DNA of 6,432 bases from Spirochaetales bacterium (GTDB lineage Bacteria; Spirochaetota; Spirochaetia; DSM-27196; SLAA01), in contig SLBH01000057.1 of the NCBI GenBank assembly GCA_007126415.1, positions 1 through 6,432 on the forward strand. The letters are read 5' to 3'. Shown piece by piece: positions 1 to 5,965 of this stretch. The position numbers and the translations under genes are program-made. Below the pieces are notes generated by a model. The model did not search any database, was not told the origin of the DNA, and worked only from the letters and a program-made list of their open reading frames with translations. Each line of letters starts with the position of its first letter. The stretch's first letter is position 1.

Positions 1-511
1 CGAAGAAGTGCGGCTCAATGAAGCCGGTCAGTATCTTTACGTCACACGCCAAGAAGTCGCTGAGGATCTCGATCTCGTTACCGCCTGAGGTGGTGCCGAT
101 GTGGAGGTGGCCTGCATCATCGTCACAATCGTTCTGCACTATCCGATAGCGATCGACGATGCCCGGCCCCAAAATCTGCTCCAGTTCGTCGTCGGTATTC
201 AATCGATGGGTGCCGGTCGCGTTGTACAAGGTGATGTTCTCGGGCGGCAGATGCGAAATCTCTGAGAGAATAGCCGGAAGCAGGACATTGTAAGGAGTTG
301 CCCGGGTAATATCGCTAAACACGATCCCAACCTTATGGTGAGGCCTCACCAATGAGCCGAGCGGTTCCGCCCCGATCGGATTCTGAAGCGCCTCTCTTAC
401 GACAGCCAACTGATCTTCGGGACCCGGTACGAACTTCGGCTCAATAACGTCAGCATGATCGGGAACACGTATTTCCAAACCGGTCTTACCGTACGATAGC
501 TTCACCAACAT
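1..511 (-). CDS. larA: LarA-superfamily nickel-pincer hydroxyacid racemase/epimerase, N-terminal part (cut by the left window edge)
   Basis: Lactate-racemase (DUF2088/LarA) proteins interconvert stereoisomers of 2-hydroxy acids with a nickel-pincer nucleotide cofactor in the cytoplasm. I translated 170 codons from the ATG at 511; the frame is still open at base 1. Visible family motifs are S-D-I-T-R-A-T-P (66-73, with the conserved Arg70), A-T-G-T-H-R (98-103, His102) and G-F-I-E-P-H-F-F (163-170, His168). In the characterised Lactobacillus enzyme the equivalents are, from memory, Arg75, His108 and His174, so the spacing agrees. The pincer-anchoring lysine and nickel-binding histidine would lie just outside the window. 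The start is supported by GGAGGG (521-526) nine bases upstream. The gene begins 30 bp after dctM, so it is probably the last visible gene of the TRAP operon. The substrate could be lactate or another 2-hydroxy acid, since the superfamily includes malate, aromatic and sugar-acid enzymes. Family call confident, substrate open. Confidence 0.9.
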   Translation of the reverse strand, partial: MLVKLSYGKTGLEIRVPDHADVIEPKFVPGPEDQLAVVREALQNPIGAEPLGSLVRPHHKVGIVFSDITRATPYNVLLPAILSEISHLPPENITLYNATGTHRLNTDDELEQILGPGIVDRYRIVQNDCDDDAGHLHIGTTSGGNEIEILSDFLACDVKILTGFIEPHFF

Positions 512-541
512 GACTACACTCCCTCCAGCGTTAATGGAACT

Positions 542-1894
542 CTACATTGTGCTCGGCAACCATAACACAATCTGCGGGAACGCAATCATTAGCCCGAGTG
601 TCACGACCACGATGAAGACATAAGGGATCATTCCACGAATGATGTCGTGGGTGGTGATACCAAGCTCCGGCGGCGCAGCGCCCTTAAGGAAGAACATTGC
701 ATAAGCAAACGGTGGGGTAAGAAACGACATCTGGAGGTTGACGATTATCATCATCGCAAACCAGAGGGGCTCGAAGCCCAGAAGAGGAACAATCGGAGCG
801 AGAATCGGCACGAGCACGAAGATAATACCGATCCAGTCGATGAAAGCCCCGAGAACGAAACAGATCACCATGATTGCCGCGAAACTGGCCCAACGCCCTC
901 CCGGGAACCCAAGAATGGCACCCTCTATTACCGCGCCGCCGCCGGCACTCAGGAATACGCTGACAAATGCCGTCGAAGCGCTCGCAATGAGTAGTACCAT
1001 GCCGGTTAACTTAATGGTGGAAAGAGAGACGTTCTTAACCACACCCCACGTGAGCTTCCCGTAGGCGAATGTGAGCGCGGTAGCGACAACGGCGCCCACG
1101 GCGGCTGCCTCGGTTGGAGCGGCCACACCGAAGTATATCGCACCGAGCACCGCGAGTATCAGCACCGCCGTAGGGGCCACGGTCTTGAGCACCAAGATTG
1201 ACTTTGTTGCGAACGGCACGTCGCGCTCTTCTTTGGGAACAGGTGGGGCTATACCGGGCTGCAAGTAACTCCTAGCCGCGATATAGACGATGTAGAGCGC
1301 CGAAAGGATCAAGCCCGGCACGATCGCCGCCATGAAGAGCCTACCGACGGAGATACGCGCTACCGGACCGTAGATAATCAACATGATGCTCGGTGGTATG
1401 AGAATACCGAGCGACCCACCGGCGCAGATCGCTCCGGTTGCAAGTCCTTTGTCGTACTTGCGCTCTATCATCGCCGGCAAAGCAACAAGCGTCAGCATCG
1501 TAATCGAAGCGGCGATAACACCGACAGCGGCAGCCATTATTGTACCGATCACGATACTGACGATCGCGAGCCCTCCCCGGAACCCACCGAACCATAGATA
1601 CAATGCGTCGTACATCTTCTTGGCGATACCCGACTTCTCGAGCATGTTGCCCATGAAGACAAACAGCGGCACCGCCATCAGCCCGTAGTTCGTCACGGTG
1701 TCGTAGATGCGGGCGTACATGAGGTCGAACGACCTCGGTCCGAACAGCAGGTACCCCGAGATAACCCCTACCGCGCCGATCGGTATGGCGAGAGGAAACC
1801 CGGTTAGCACCCCCACGAGCAGACTGCCGAACATAATGATTGTGATGGTTTCCGGCGGCAACGAAGAAAACGCTGAGCTGATTACGTCGATCAT
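542..1894 (-). CDS. dctM: TRAP transporter large permease subunit (DctM/TakM type)
   Basis: This is the ion-coupled channel subunit of a tripartite ATP-independent periplasmic transporter in the cytoplasmic membrane. It partners DctQ and takes substrate from the DctP binding protein. The protein has 450 residues, normal for DctM, and is hydrophobic almost throughout. Family signatures seen are P-L-F-V-F-M-G-N-M-L-E-K-S-G (76-89), G-G-S-L-G-I-L-I-P-P-S-I (159-170) followed by S-V-G-R-L-F (182-187), A-A-P-T-E-A-A-A-V-G (258-267) and N-L-Q-M-S-F-L-T-P-P-F (386-396). The last motif, followed by F-F-L-K-G-A-A-P-P-E, resembles the permeases paired with TakP-like 2-oxoacid binding proteins. The ATG at 1894 overlaps the dctQ stop as ATGA, which indicates translational coupling. 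GAGGA at 1901-1905, inside dctQ, serves as its ribosome site. Confidence in the family is very high; the substrate class is inferred from dctP and the neighbours. Confidence 0.97.
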   Translation of the reverse strand: MIDVISSAFSSLPPETITIIMFGSLLVGVLTGFPLAIPIGAVGVISGYLLFGPRSFDLMYARIYDTVTNYGLMAVPLFVFMGNMLEKSGIAKKMYDALYLWFGGFRGGLAIVSIVIGTIMAAAVGVIAASITMLTLVALPAMIERKYDKGLATGAICAGGSLGILIPPSIMLIIYGPVARISVGRLFMAAIVPGLILSALYIVYIAARSYLQPGIAPPVPKEERDVPFATKSILVLKTVAPTAVLILAVLGAIYFGVAAPTEAAAVGAVVATALTFAYGKLTWGVVKNVSLSTIKLTGMVLLIASASTAFVSVFLSAGGGAVIEGAILGFPGGRWASFAAIMVICFVLGAFIDWIGIIFVLVPILAPIVPLLGFEPLWFAMMIIVNLQMSFLTPPFAYAMFFLKGAAPPELGITTHDIIRGMIPYVFIVVVTLGLMIAFPQIVLWLPSTM

Positions 1895-2439
1895 ACCATG
1901 TCCTCATTCTTGGTCAGGGCGTACAGGTCGCGAATGAAGCGAGCGACGCACTGCAGGGCAAACAGTACGAAGCCGACCACCAAGAGCGTGCGAAACGGTG
2001 CAGCCGGGGGCAACCAGTTGCTTTCGATCATGCGCTCACCGGTAGCCCAGGACCGCATTGCGCGCCGTGTGCCGGCGTAAAGCATCGCGTATAACAGCGG
2101 GAACAAGAAGATCACCGACAGCAGCACATCGATCACGGCCTTGCCACGACGCGGCAGCATGGAATAGAGAAGGTCCACGCGTACGTGACCGTCCAGTTTC
2201 AGCGTGTACGCCCACCCCCATGTTCCGATTACCCCAAGCAGCATCTTCGAGGTCTCGAGCGCCCAGAATGTCGGACTGTTAAACGCGTACCTGGAAACCA
2301 CCTCAAAGAACAACACGGCGATCAACGCCAGCACCAGGAACTTAAGGACGAAGGCTACACTGTCCGTGAGTTGATCCACGCCAAGCACAAACGTCCGCGC
2401 AACTCTCCAGTCGTTGTACGTCCTCGCCTTGTGAGACAT
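1891..2439 (-). CDS. dctQ: TRAP transporter small permease subunit (DctQ)
   Basis: The small four-helix membrane subunit of the TRAP transporter joins DctM to form the permease complex. It has 182 residues, the usual size. Four hydrophobic segments lie near residues 27-46, 63-82, 103-124 and 151-168. Recognisable DctQ motifs are E-V-V-S-R-Y-A-F (46-53), then W-A-L-E-T-S-K-M-L (59-67), and the D-G-H-V-R-V-D-L-L loop (83-91), a variant of the common EHVRVD signature. The ATG at 2439 has GGAGGG (2448-2453) eight bases upstream. The gene ends in a 4-base ATGA overlap with dctM, so the two permease subunits are probably made in equal amounts. It is separated from dctP by a 76-bp gap that holds a strong stem-loop. 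Confidence 0.95.
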   Translation of the reverse strand: MSHKARTYNDWRVARTFVLGVDQLTDSVAFVLKFLVLALIAVLFFEVVSRYAFNSPTFWALETSKMLLGVIGTWGWAYTLKLDGHVRVDLLYSMLPRRGKAVIDVLLSVIFLFPLLYAMLYAGTRRAMRSWATGERMIESNWLPPAAPFRTLLVVGFVLFALQCVARFIRDLYALTKNEDMV

Positions 2440-2467
2440 CTGCGATTCCCTCCGTTAGTGGGCTTAA

Positions 2468-2499
2468 CAGCCCCGTCGTTTCGCTCAACGACAGGGCTG
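2468..2499 (-). promoter_or_regulatory. Stem-loop in the dctP-dctQ intergenic mRNA
   Basis: Two 13-base arms (2468-2480 and 2487-2499) flank a 6-base loop. Read on the minus strand, the transcribed direction, every position pairs, with a single U-G wobble. On the plus strand the same position would be a C-A mismatch. No T-run follows, so it is not a classic intrinsic terminator. It starts about 16 bases after the dctP stop and ends about 14 bases before the dctQ ribosome site. It could protect the upstream dctP message from 3' exonucleases or partly attenuate read-through, so that binding protein exceeds permease. Structure seen; role inferred. Confidence 0.75.
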
Positions 2500-2515
2500 C
2501 GTCGAAACTAACCTT

Positions 2516-3586
2516 CTAGTACACGTTGAAGTCTTCGGCGATCGCTTGCCAATCGCGATGCAACTGATAGATCCTTGCGTACTCCTCGTCTTTAGCAGAC
2601 TCCTCGGTGAAGTACTCAATAGCTTTTTCGTTCAAGAGTTCTACAATGTCTTCCGGAACGAACTCGATGACCTGCCCTGCTTCCTCGAACAGCGGCATCG
2701 CTTCCGCGTCGCGCGAGAGCGTCCGGGCGTAGTACTCACGCGAGGCTTGGTGAGTTGCGAGGCTCACGATCTCCTGCAGGTGCTCCGGCAGCTCGTTCCA
2801 CGCGTCTTCGTTCACCCACAGAGCTTGAACGTCGAGCGGCGCTCTTGACGGGCCCAGATACATGTAGTCGGTAACCTCGTGAAAACCCATGCCCCAGTCG
2901 ATCGAGGGCGTGATGTATTCTAGAGCGTCGATCACTCCACGTTGAGCCGCCTCGTAGATCTCTCCTCCGGGAAGGAAGACCGGTGTTGCCCCCATTCGCG
3001 AGAAGACTTCGTTAAGCGCCGTGGAGCCAAGACGGAACTTAAGACCTCGGATGTCGTCCACAGAGGTAAGTCTCCGGTTGGAGTGCGCCCACACCTCAGC
3101 GGGACTCAAGGTTAAGATACCCACAAAGTGTGTTCCAAATCTTCCGTAGATCTCCTGGGCAAGCTCTATCCCCTCGTAGTTCATCCAGGTTTCCATCTGA
3201 TTGGCGGTTAACCCTCCCGGATACTGCGTAAAAAACACCGCCGCCGGCACGTACCCAATCGTCCAGCTTGGGGGCCCGTGGACGGCCTCTACCGACCCAT
3301 CCATTACCGCGTCAAACTCACTACCGCCGGGTATGATCGAACCTGCGGTATGCGTCGTGATCACGAGTTGACCGTCCGACGCTCGACTAATCTTCTCGGC
3401 CAGAGCTTGGGCCGCCTCGTAGGTTGCGTCGCCCGCCGGAGCCCACGACTGTAACCGCCAGCGATACACCTGCCGCGCCGCCGCTTCTTGCGAGTCTGCG
3501 GTGTCGGTGCCCTGACCACACGACGTCGCGAGCATCGATAGAAGCACCGCTACTCCTACGAACATCCGAAGAATCTGCTTTTTCAT
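2516..3586 (-). CDS. dctP: TRAP solute-binding lipoprotein, DctP/TakP-like, probable 2-oxoacid or hydroxyacid binder
   Basis: This extracytoplasmic binding protein captures an organic acid and delivers it to the DctQM permease. From the ATG at 3586 it has 356 residues. The N-terminus is a K-K-Q start, a hydrophobic stretch (8-20) and then A-T-S-C with Cys23, which reads as a relaxed lipobox. A polar linker follows and the binding domain starts near residue 40. Family landmarks are L-K-F-R-L-G (182-187), whose Arg185 should be the carboxylate-binding arginine, R-M-G-A-T-P-V (197-203), G-G-E-I-Y (207-211) and G-V-I-D-A-L-E-Y (217-224). The G-G-E-I-Y / I-D-A-x-E block is typical of the TakP-like branch (2-oxoacids, lactate), where E-W is commoner than the E-Y here. 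The frame stays open 37 codons further upstream. The 3586 start is preferred because it opens the signal peptide and follows a strong AAGG-plus-G-run ribosome site (3591-3598). Confidence 0.93.
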   Translation of the reverse strand: MKKQILRMFVGVAVLLSMLATSCGQGTDTADSQEAAARQVYRWRLQSWAPAGDATYEAAQALAEKISRASDGQLVITTHTAGSIIPGGSEFDAVMDGSVEAVHGPPSWTIGYVPAAVFFTQYPGGLTANQMETWMNYEGIELAQEIYGRFGTHFVGILTLSPAEVWAHSNRRLTSVDDIRGLKFRLGSTALNEVFSRMGATPVFLPGGEIYEAAQRGVIDALEYITPSIDWGMGFHEVTDYMYLGPSRAPLDVQALWVNEDAWNELPEHLQEIVSLATHQASREYYARTLSRDAEAMPLFEEAGQVIEFVPEDIVELLNEKAIEYFTEESAKDEEYARIYQLHRDWQAIAEDFNVY

Positions 3587-3602
3587 GCGTCCCCCCTTGG
3601 AC

Positions 3603-3619
3603 CTAATAATTCCTATTAG
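3603..3619. repeat. Inverted repeat CTAATA-N5-TATTAG in the dctP leader
   Basis: A perfect 6-base palindrome with a 5-base centre lies just upstream of the dctP ribosome site. It overlaps the candidate -10 box and the expected transcription start, so a protein bound here could block initiation. It is AT-rich and short, so chance is possible. Confidence 0.4.
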
Positions 3620-3620
3620 A
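3615..3620 (-). promoter_or_regulatory. Candidate -10 box for dctP
   Basis: On the minus strand these bases read TCTAAT, one mismatch from TATAAT. Transcription would start near 3608, giving a leader of about 22 bases that contains the ribosome site. At 17-bp spacing the -35 position (3638-3643) reads CGGACT, which is poor. That pattern suits a promoter that needs an activator bound upstream, where two inverted repeats lie. Inferred from sequence only. Confidence 0.35.
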
Positions 3621-3655
3621 GAGTGTCCGCTGAGATCAGTCCGAGAGCAATGTGA

Positions 3656-3668
3656 TTTGTAGGACAAA
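3656..3668. promoter_or_regulatory. Inverted repeat TTTGT-N3-ACAAA, possible operator upstream of dctP
   Basis: A 5-base palindrome with a 3-base centre (3662). It shares the TTTGT/ACAAA half-site with the longer repeat centred at 3691, 29 bp away, or nearly three helical turns. Relative to a start near 3608 it would sit at about -54, a usual place for an activator. Low-to-moderate confidence. Confidence 0.35.
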
Positions 3669-3681
3669 AGTCGGTTCAAGA

Positions 3682-3700
3682 TTTGTGCACGGAGCACAAA
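3682..3700. promoter_or_regulatory. Inverted repeat TTTGTGC-N5-GCACAAA, probable operator in the cdaR-dctP gap
   Basis: A perfect 7-base palindrome with a 5-base spacer lies in the 135-bp gap between the cdaR stop and the dctP start. There is no T-run on either side, so it is better read as a DNA-binding site than a terminator. The neighbouring CdaR-like regulator is the natural candidate to bind it. A similar half-site (CACAAA on the plus strand, 4939-4944) lies upstream of cdaR itself. Structure seen; the binding partner is inference. Confidence 0.5.
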
Positions 3701-3721
3701 CCTCAGGGCTGCGGTACGCAG

Positions 3722-4879
3722 TTATCCGGTTTTACTGCCGCCGGGAGGATCGGTGCAGCCGTACATAAGGGTGAGCAAACGCCTGTCGCTAAGGTTATGA
3801 ACCGGATCGATCCCGAGCAATTCTTGTATGCGCGACAGTCGATAAAGCACGGTATTACGGTGCACGCCGAGTTCTCCTGCCGCCTGCTTGATGCTCATGT
3901 CGCAGCTATACAACGCTTCGAAGGTCCTCTGGAAAACTCTCGTTTCCTCCTCGCCCAAAAACTGTACGATCGGCCCAAAAATCGCAGCGGTCTCATCGCG
4001 AGGCAGCAACGTCAGTAGGTAGCGATGCACATGGTCTTGGAAGTACCGCACTCGTTGTCCTTGTGCCTGCTCACACGCAGTCACCCACAACGCGTGGTGA
4101 AAGCTCCGGCGATACGCAAGTATATCCGTCTGCATGCTACCGACGCCGTAGCAGGCGATCGGCCCGATACCCGCCCCCCGTAGGTTCTCGTCTAACAAGC
4201 CGATATATCGGTCCACCCCGGCACGAATCGCCTTGAGCAACCGTGGCGGCCTCTGATCGACAACCCGAAAAATCACGGTATTTCCGTCGGAGCAGCGAAA
4301 CGTCATGTCCTGTTCGCTGTGTAGCGCGTTCTCCTGAACCGCCCGCCGAACATCAGACTCGGAACTCGCGGCCGTTCCATACACAACTACCGGGATCCGA
4401 GCCAAGTCCGGCTTGTACCGCAGCTGCATCGCCAGGGCTTCAATGTCATCGCGCTCGGACAGGTCGTCATAAAGGAGCATCGTCACCAGTAGTCGTTTTC
4501 TATCCTGCCGCCGGCTCAGCTTTTCCTTGAACACCTCGTAATCGATGATCTGTTCAATCGCAATCTTCACCGATATCGCTACGTGGCGAACCTCTATTGG
4601 TGGGCCCGTTAGACCAACCACTCCGATGACGCGGTCATGGTGCACGATCGGCAGGTTTACTCCCGGGAGCACCCCTGGGGGCCTCGGGTCGTCTTCCGAG
4701 ACGATCACTTCAGTTTTGCGGTCTACAACAATGCGGTGGGCGATGTCGTGATAGGTGCCTTTTCGATACCCGTCGCGACAGGCAATGATGACCCCCTCGG
4801 GATCCATGATGTTAACGTTGTACGGAAGGGACATACAGAGTCGATCGATGAAGCGTTGAGCAAAATCTTCACGAAGCAC
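3722..4879 (-). CDS. cdaR: CdaR-type transcriptional regulator (diacid-recognition sensor plus PucR C-terminal helix-turn-helix)
   Basis: A 385-residue cytoplasmic regulator of the carbohydrate-diacid/CdaR family, close to the usual length for the family. The N-terminus, L-R-E-D-F-A-Q-R-F-I-D-R (2-13) then N-V-N-I-M-D-P-E-G-V-I-I (21-32), matches the sugar-diacid-recognition domain, extending to about residue 135. A middle region (about 140-290) fits the CdaR GGDEF-like linker domain. The C-terminus carries the PucR-type helix-turn-helix: S-I-K-Q-A-A-G-E-L-G-V-H-R-N-T-V-L-Y-R-L (329-348) followed by R-I-Q-E-L-L-G-I-D-P. The start is GTG at 4879: a TAA lies in frame only six codons upstream, no other plausible start lies between, and AAGGGG (4885-4890) precedes it. 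Characterised relatives activate glucarate, galactarate and glycerate genes. Here it probably controls the TRAP-larA genes just downstream and senses the imported acid or a product of it. The exact ligand cannot be read from sequence. Confidence 0.9.
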   Translation of the reverse strand: MLREDFAQRFIDRLCMSLPYNVNIMDPEGVIIACRDGYRKGTYHDIAHRIVVDRKTEVIVSEDDPRPPGVLPGVNLPIVHHDRVIGVVGLTGPPIEVRHVAISVKIAIEQIIDYEVFKEKLSRRQDRKRLLVTMLLYDDLSERDDIEALAMQLRYKPDLARIPVVVYGTAASSESDVRRAVQENALHSEQDMTFRCSDGNTVIFRVVDQRPPRLLKAIRAGVDRYIGLLDENLRGAGIGPIACYGVGSMQTDILAYRRSFHHALWVTACEQAQGQRVRYFQDHVHRYLLTLLPRDETAAIFGPIVQFLGEEETRVFQRTFEALYSCDMSIKQAAGELGVHRNTVLYRLSRIQELLGIDPVHNLSDRRLLTLMYGCTDPPGGSKTG

Positions 4880-4910
4880 GATAGCCCCTTTGCGTTACCG
4901 TTGGTCGGGC

Positions 4911-4930
4911 GACTGTAGTAGACTGTAGTA
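4911..4930. repeat. Tandem duplication of a 10-bp unit (GACTGTAGTA twice)
   Basis: Two exact adjacent copies of a decamer, followed by a partial echo (TAGTGTA). It lies where the TrkA-C similarity ends and the cdaR leader begins. It may be a scar of the rearrangement that joined the two, or spaced half-sites for a regulator, since 10 bp is about one helical turn. On the minus strand each copy supplies a TACTAC that could serve as a -10 box. Confidence 0.7.
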
Positions 4931-4943
4931 TAGTGTATCACAA
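4915..4943 (-). promoter_or_regulatory. Candidate promoter for cdaR
   Basis: On the minus strand TTGTGA (4938-4943) is followed after 17 bp by TACTAC (4915-4920), a weak -35/-10 pair 36 bp before the GTG start. An alternative -10, TATACT (4927-4932), is closer to consensus but lacks a good -35. The -35 overlaps a CACAAA/TTTGTG half-site like those upstream of dctP, which would allow autoregulation. Inferred from sequence only. Confidence 0.3.
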
Positions 4944-5028
4944 AGGCAACAGAGACAGAGCAGAGACGGTCATCAACCTCGGCCCGGATCACATCCTCTC
5001 GCCGAACGACGAGTTGATCCTGATCGGC

Positions 5029-5055
5029 ACCTCCGCGGCCGAACGGAGGTTTTTT
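5029..5055 (+). terminator. Plus-strand intrinsic terminator inside the TrkA-C relic
   Basis: A 7-bp perfect stem (ACCTCCG at 5029-5035, CGGAGGT at 5044-5050) with an 8-base loop is followed directly by TTTTT (5051-5055). The geometry is that of a rho-independent terminator for plus-strand transcripts. It ends about 22 bases before the relic's stop codon, so it would release mRNA without a stop, an odd position for a living gene. On the minus strand no T-run follows the hairpin, so it should not terminate the hydrolase transcript. Confidence 0.65.
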
Positions 5056-5965
5056 ACAAGCTTTCGCAAGAAGCACTAGGCTTGGGCTCAATGGCCTCCT
5101 CGCGTTCCGGTATTACCTCATAATCCACACCGTCGGTCTCGATAACAACCGTGCCGTGCCGGTCGGTACCGAACAGCTCGGCCTCGGTGAAGGCTGCAAC
5201 ACGCTCGAGGACCTCGGCGTGCGGGTGGCCGTAGGGGTTGTCGCGCCCGGCTTGGTACACCACCACAGCCGGGCAGACCGCCTTGAGAAACTCACGAGAC
5301 GAGGAGGTGTCGGAGCCGTGGTGGCCGAGCTTCAGCACCGTAGAGCGCATGGCGAGCCCCTCGCGCTCGCGTAGTTCATGTTCCACGCTCTGCTCGGCGT
5401 CTCCGGTGAGGAGCGCCGAGAACTCGCCGTAGCGCACCCGCAGCACTATGTTCTCGTCATGCAGATGCCCCTCGGACTCGGCGGCGCTGTGCTCGGGGTG
5501 TAGAACCTCGATCGTGAGGCGGCCGAACGCGATCTCCTCACCGCGCACCGGCTCATGATACGACGCCTCGGACGCGAGCGCGGCGTCGAGAAAGCGCTCA
5601 AAGGTCACGGTGGTGTGCTCCTGTCCGTTGTACCAGAGCCGCCGAACCTCAACGGTATCGAATACCGCCGGGAAGCCGCCGATGTGATCCGCGTGCGCGT
5701 GCGTTGCAACCGCAAGATCGAGCCGGTGGATCTCGAGCTCGCTGAGGTAGCGCGCGGCCCGTTCCGATTCGCCCGCATCCACCAATACCGCGTGCTCATC
5801 AGTCTCGAGCAGAATTGCATCCCCCTGCCCCACATCGATGAAGTGCACCCGCAGCGTCTCGGCGAGCAGCTCGTGACCCGCCGCAAGCTGCAGACAAAGC
5901 AGGAGCAGAACGAGCACAAATCGCGCGTTAAGCGGAGGTGTTGATCGTTCTCTGAGTATCGTCAC
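5054..5965 (-). CDS. Exported ComEC-type metallo-beta-lactamase-fold hydrolase
   Basis: A 303-residue protein related to the C-terminal hydrolase domain of ComEC/Rec2, but free-standing and without the competence channel. Residues 15-30 form a hydrophobic signal or anchor (F-V-L-V-L-L-L-L), with cleavage possible near L-L-A-E (33-37). The domain starts with H-F-I-D-V-G-Q-G-D-A (41-50). Metal ligands are visible: T-H-A-H-A-D-H (88-94), L-T-G-D-A-E (186-191) and L-G-H-H-G-S-D-T (213-220), followed by N-P-Y-G-H-P-H (243-249). Such proteins are predicted phosphodiesterases or nucleases acting outside the cytoplasm; the substrate is unknown. The start is taken as GTG at 5965, which overlaps the upstream stop as GTGA. 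The only in-frame ATG lies at 6067 and would overlap the phosphatase gene by over 100 bp and place a proline/arginine-rich segment before the signal. No clear ribosome site precedes the GTG, which suggests translational coupling. Confidence 0.85.
   Translation of the reverse strand: MTILRERSTPPLNARFVLVLLLLCLQLAAGHELLAETLRVHFIDVGQGDAILLETDEHAVLVDAGESERAARYLSELEIHRLDLAVATHAHADHIGGFPAVFDTVEVRRLWYNGQEHTTVTFERFLDAALASEASYHEPVRGEEIAFGRLTIEVLHPEHSAAESEGHLHDENIVLRVRYGEFSALLTGDAEQSVEHELREREGLAMRSTVLKLGHHGSDTSSSREFLKAVCPAVVVYQAGRDNPYGHPHAEVLERVAAFTEAELFGTDRHGTVVIETDGVDYEVIPEREEAIEPKPSASCESL

Larger units (their letters stand above)
4885..5079 (+). pseudogene. 3' relic of a TrkA-C (RCK-C) domain protein, K+ channel/transporter type
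   Basis: A plus-strand frame open from 4885 to the TAG at 5077-5079 has no usable start. Its translation from about 4960 is A-E-T-V-I-N-L-G-P-D-H-I-L-S-P-N-D-E-L-I, followed by L-I-G-T-S-A-A-E-R-R-F-F. This is the pattern of the end of a TrkA-C domain (N-P-x-P-D, then L-x-x-G-D-x-L-I-V-I-G-T). Codons over 4966-5046 end mostly in G or C, as in a real gene. Upstream the similarity fades by about 4920 and the DNA becomes the cdaR leader and coding region, so the 5' part of the gene is missing. The fragment converges on, and overlaps by 26 bp, the hydrolase gene on the other strand. Family call rests on motif memory; an alignment would settle it. Confidence 0.6.

Noticed and set aside
1341..1907. 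A 188-residue minus-strand open frame inside dctM/dctQ
   Set aside because: It is arginine- and histidine-rich with no family resemblance and lies in another frame of two unmistakable TRAP genes.
3587..3697. A 37-codon upstream extension of dctP to an in-frame start at 3697
   Set aside because: It would bury the lysine-rich signal peptide inside the protein and run through the operator-like repeats. The ATG at 3586 has a strong ribosome site.
3682..3700. The 7-bp inverted repeat as a terminator for cdaR
   Set aside because: No T-run follows on the transcribed strand and the stem is short and only moderately GC-rich. An operator is more likely.
4637..4918. A 93-residue plus-strand frame antisense to cdaR, considered as the missing upstream part of the TrkA-C relic
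   Set aside because: Its translation shows no TrkA or channel pattern and it lies in a different frame from the relic. It is an antisense shadow of cdaR.
5029..5050. The same hairpin as a minus-strand terminator for the hydrolase gene
   Set aside because: On the minus strand the T-tract becomes an A-tract before the stem, and no T-run follows it.
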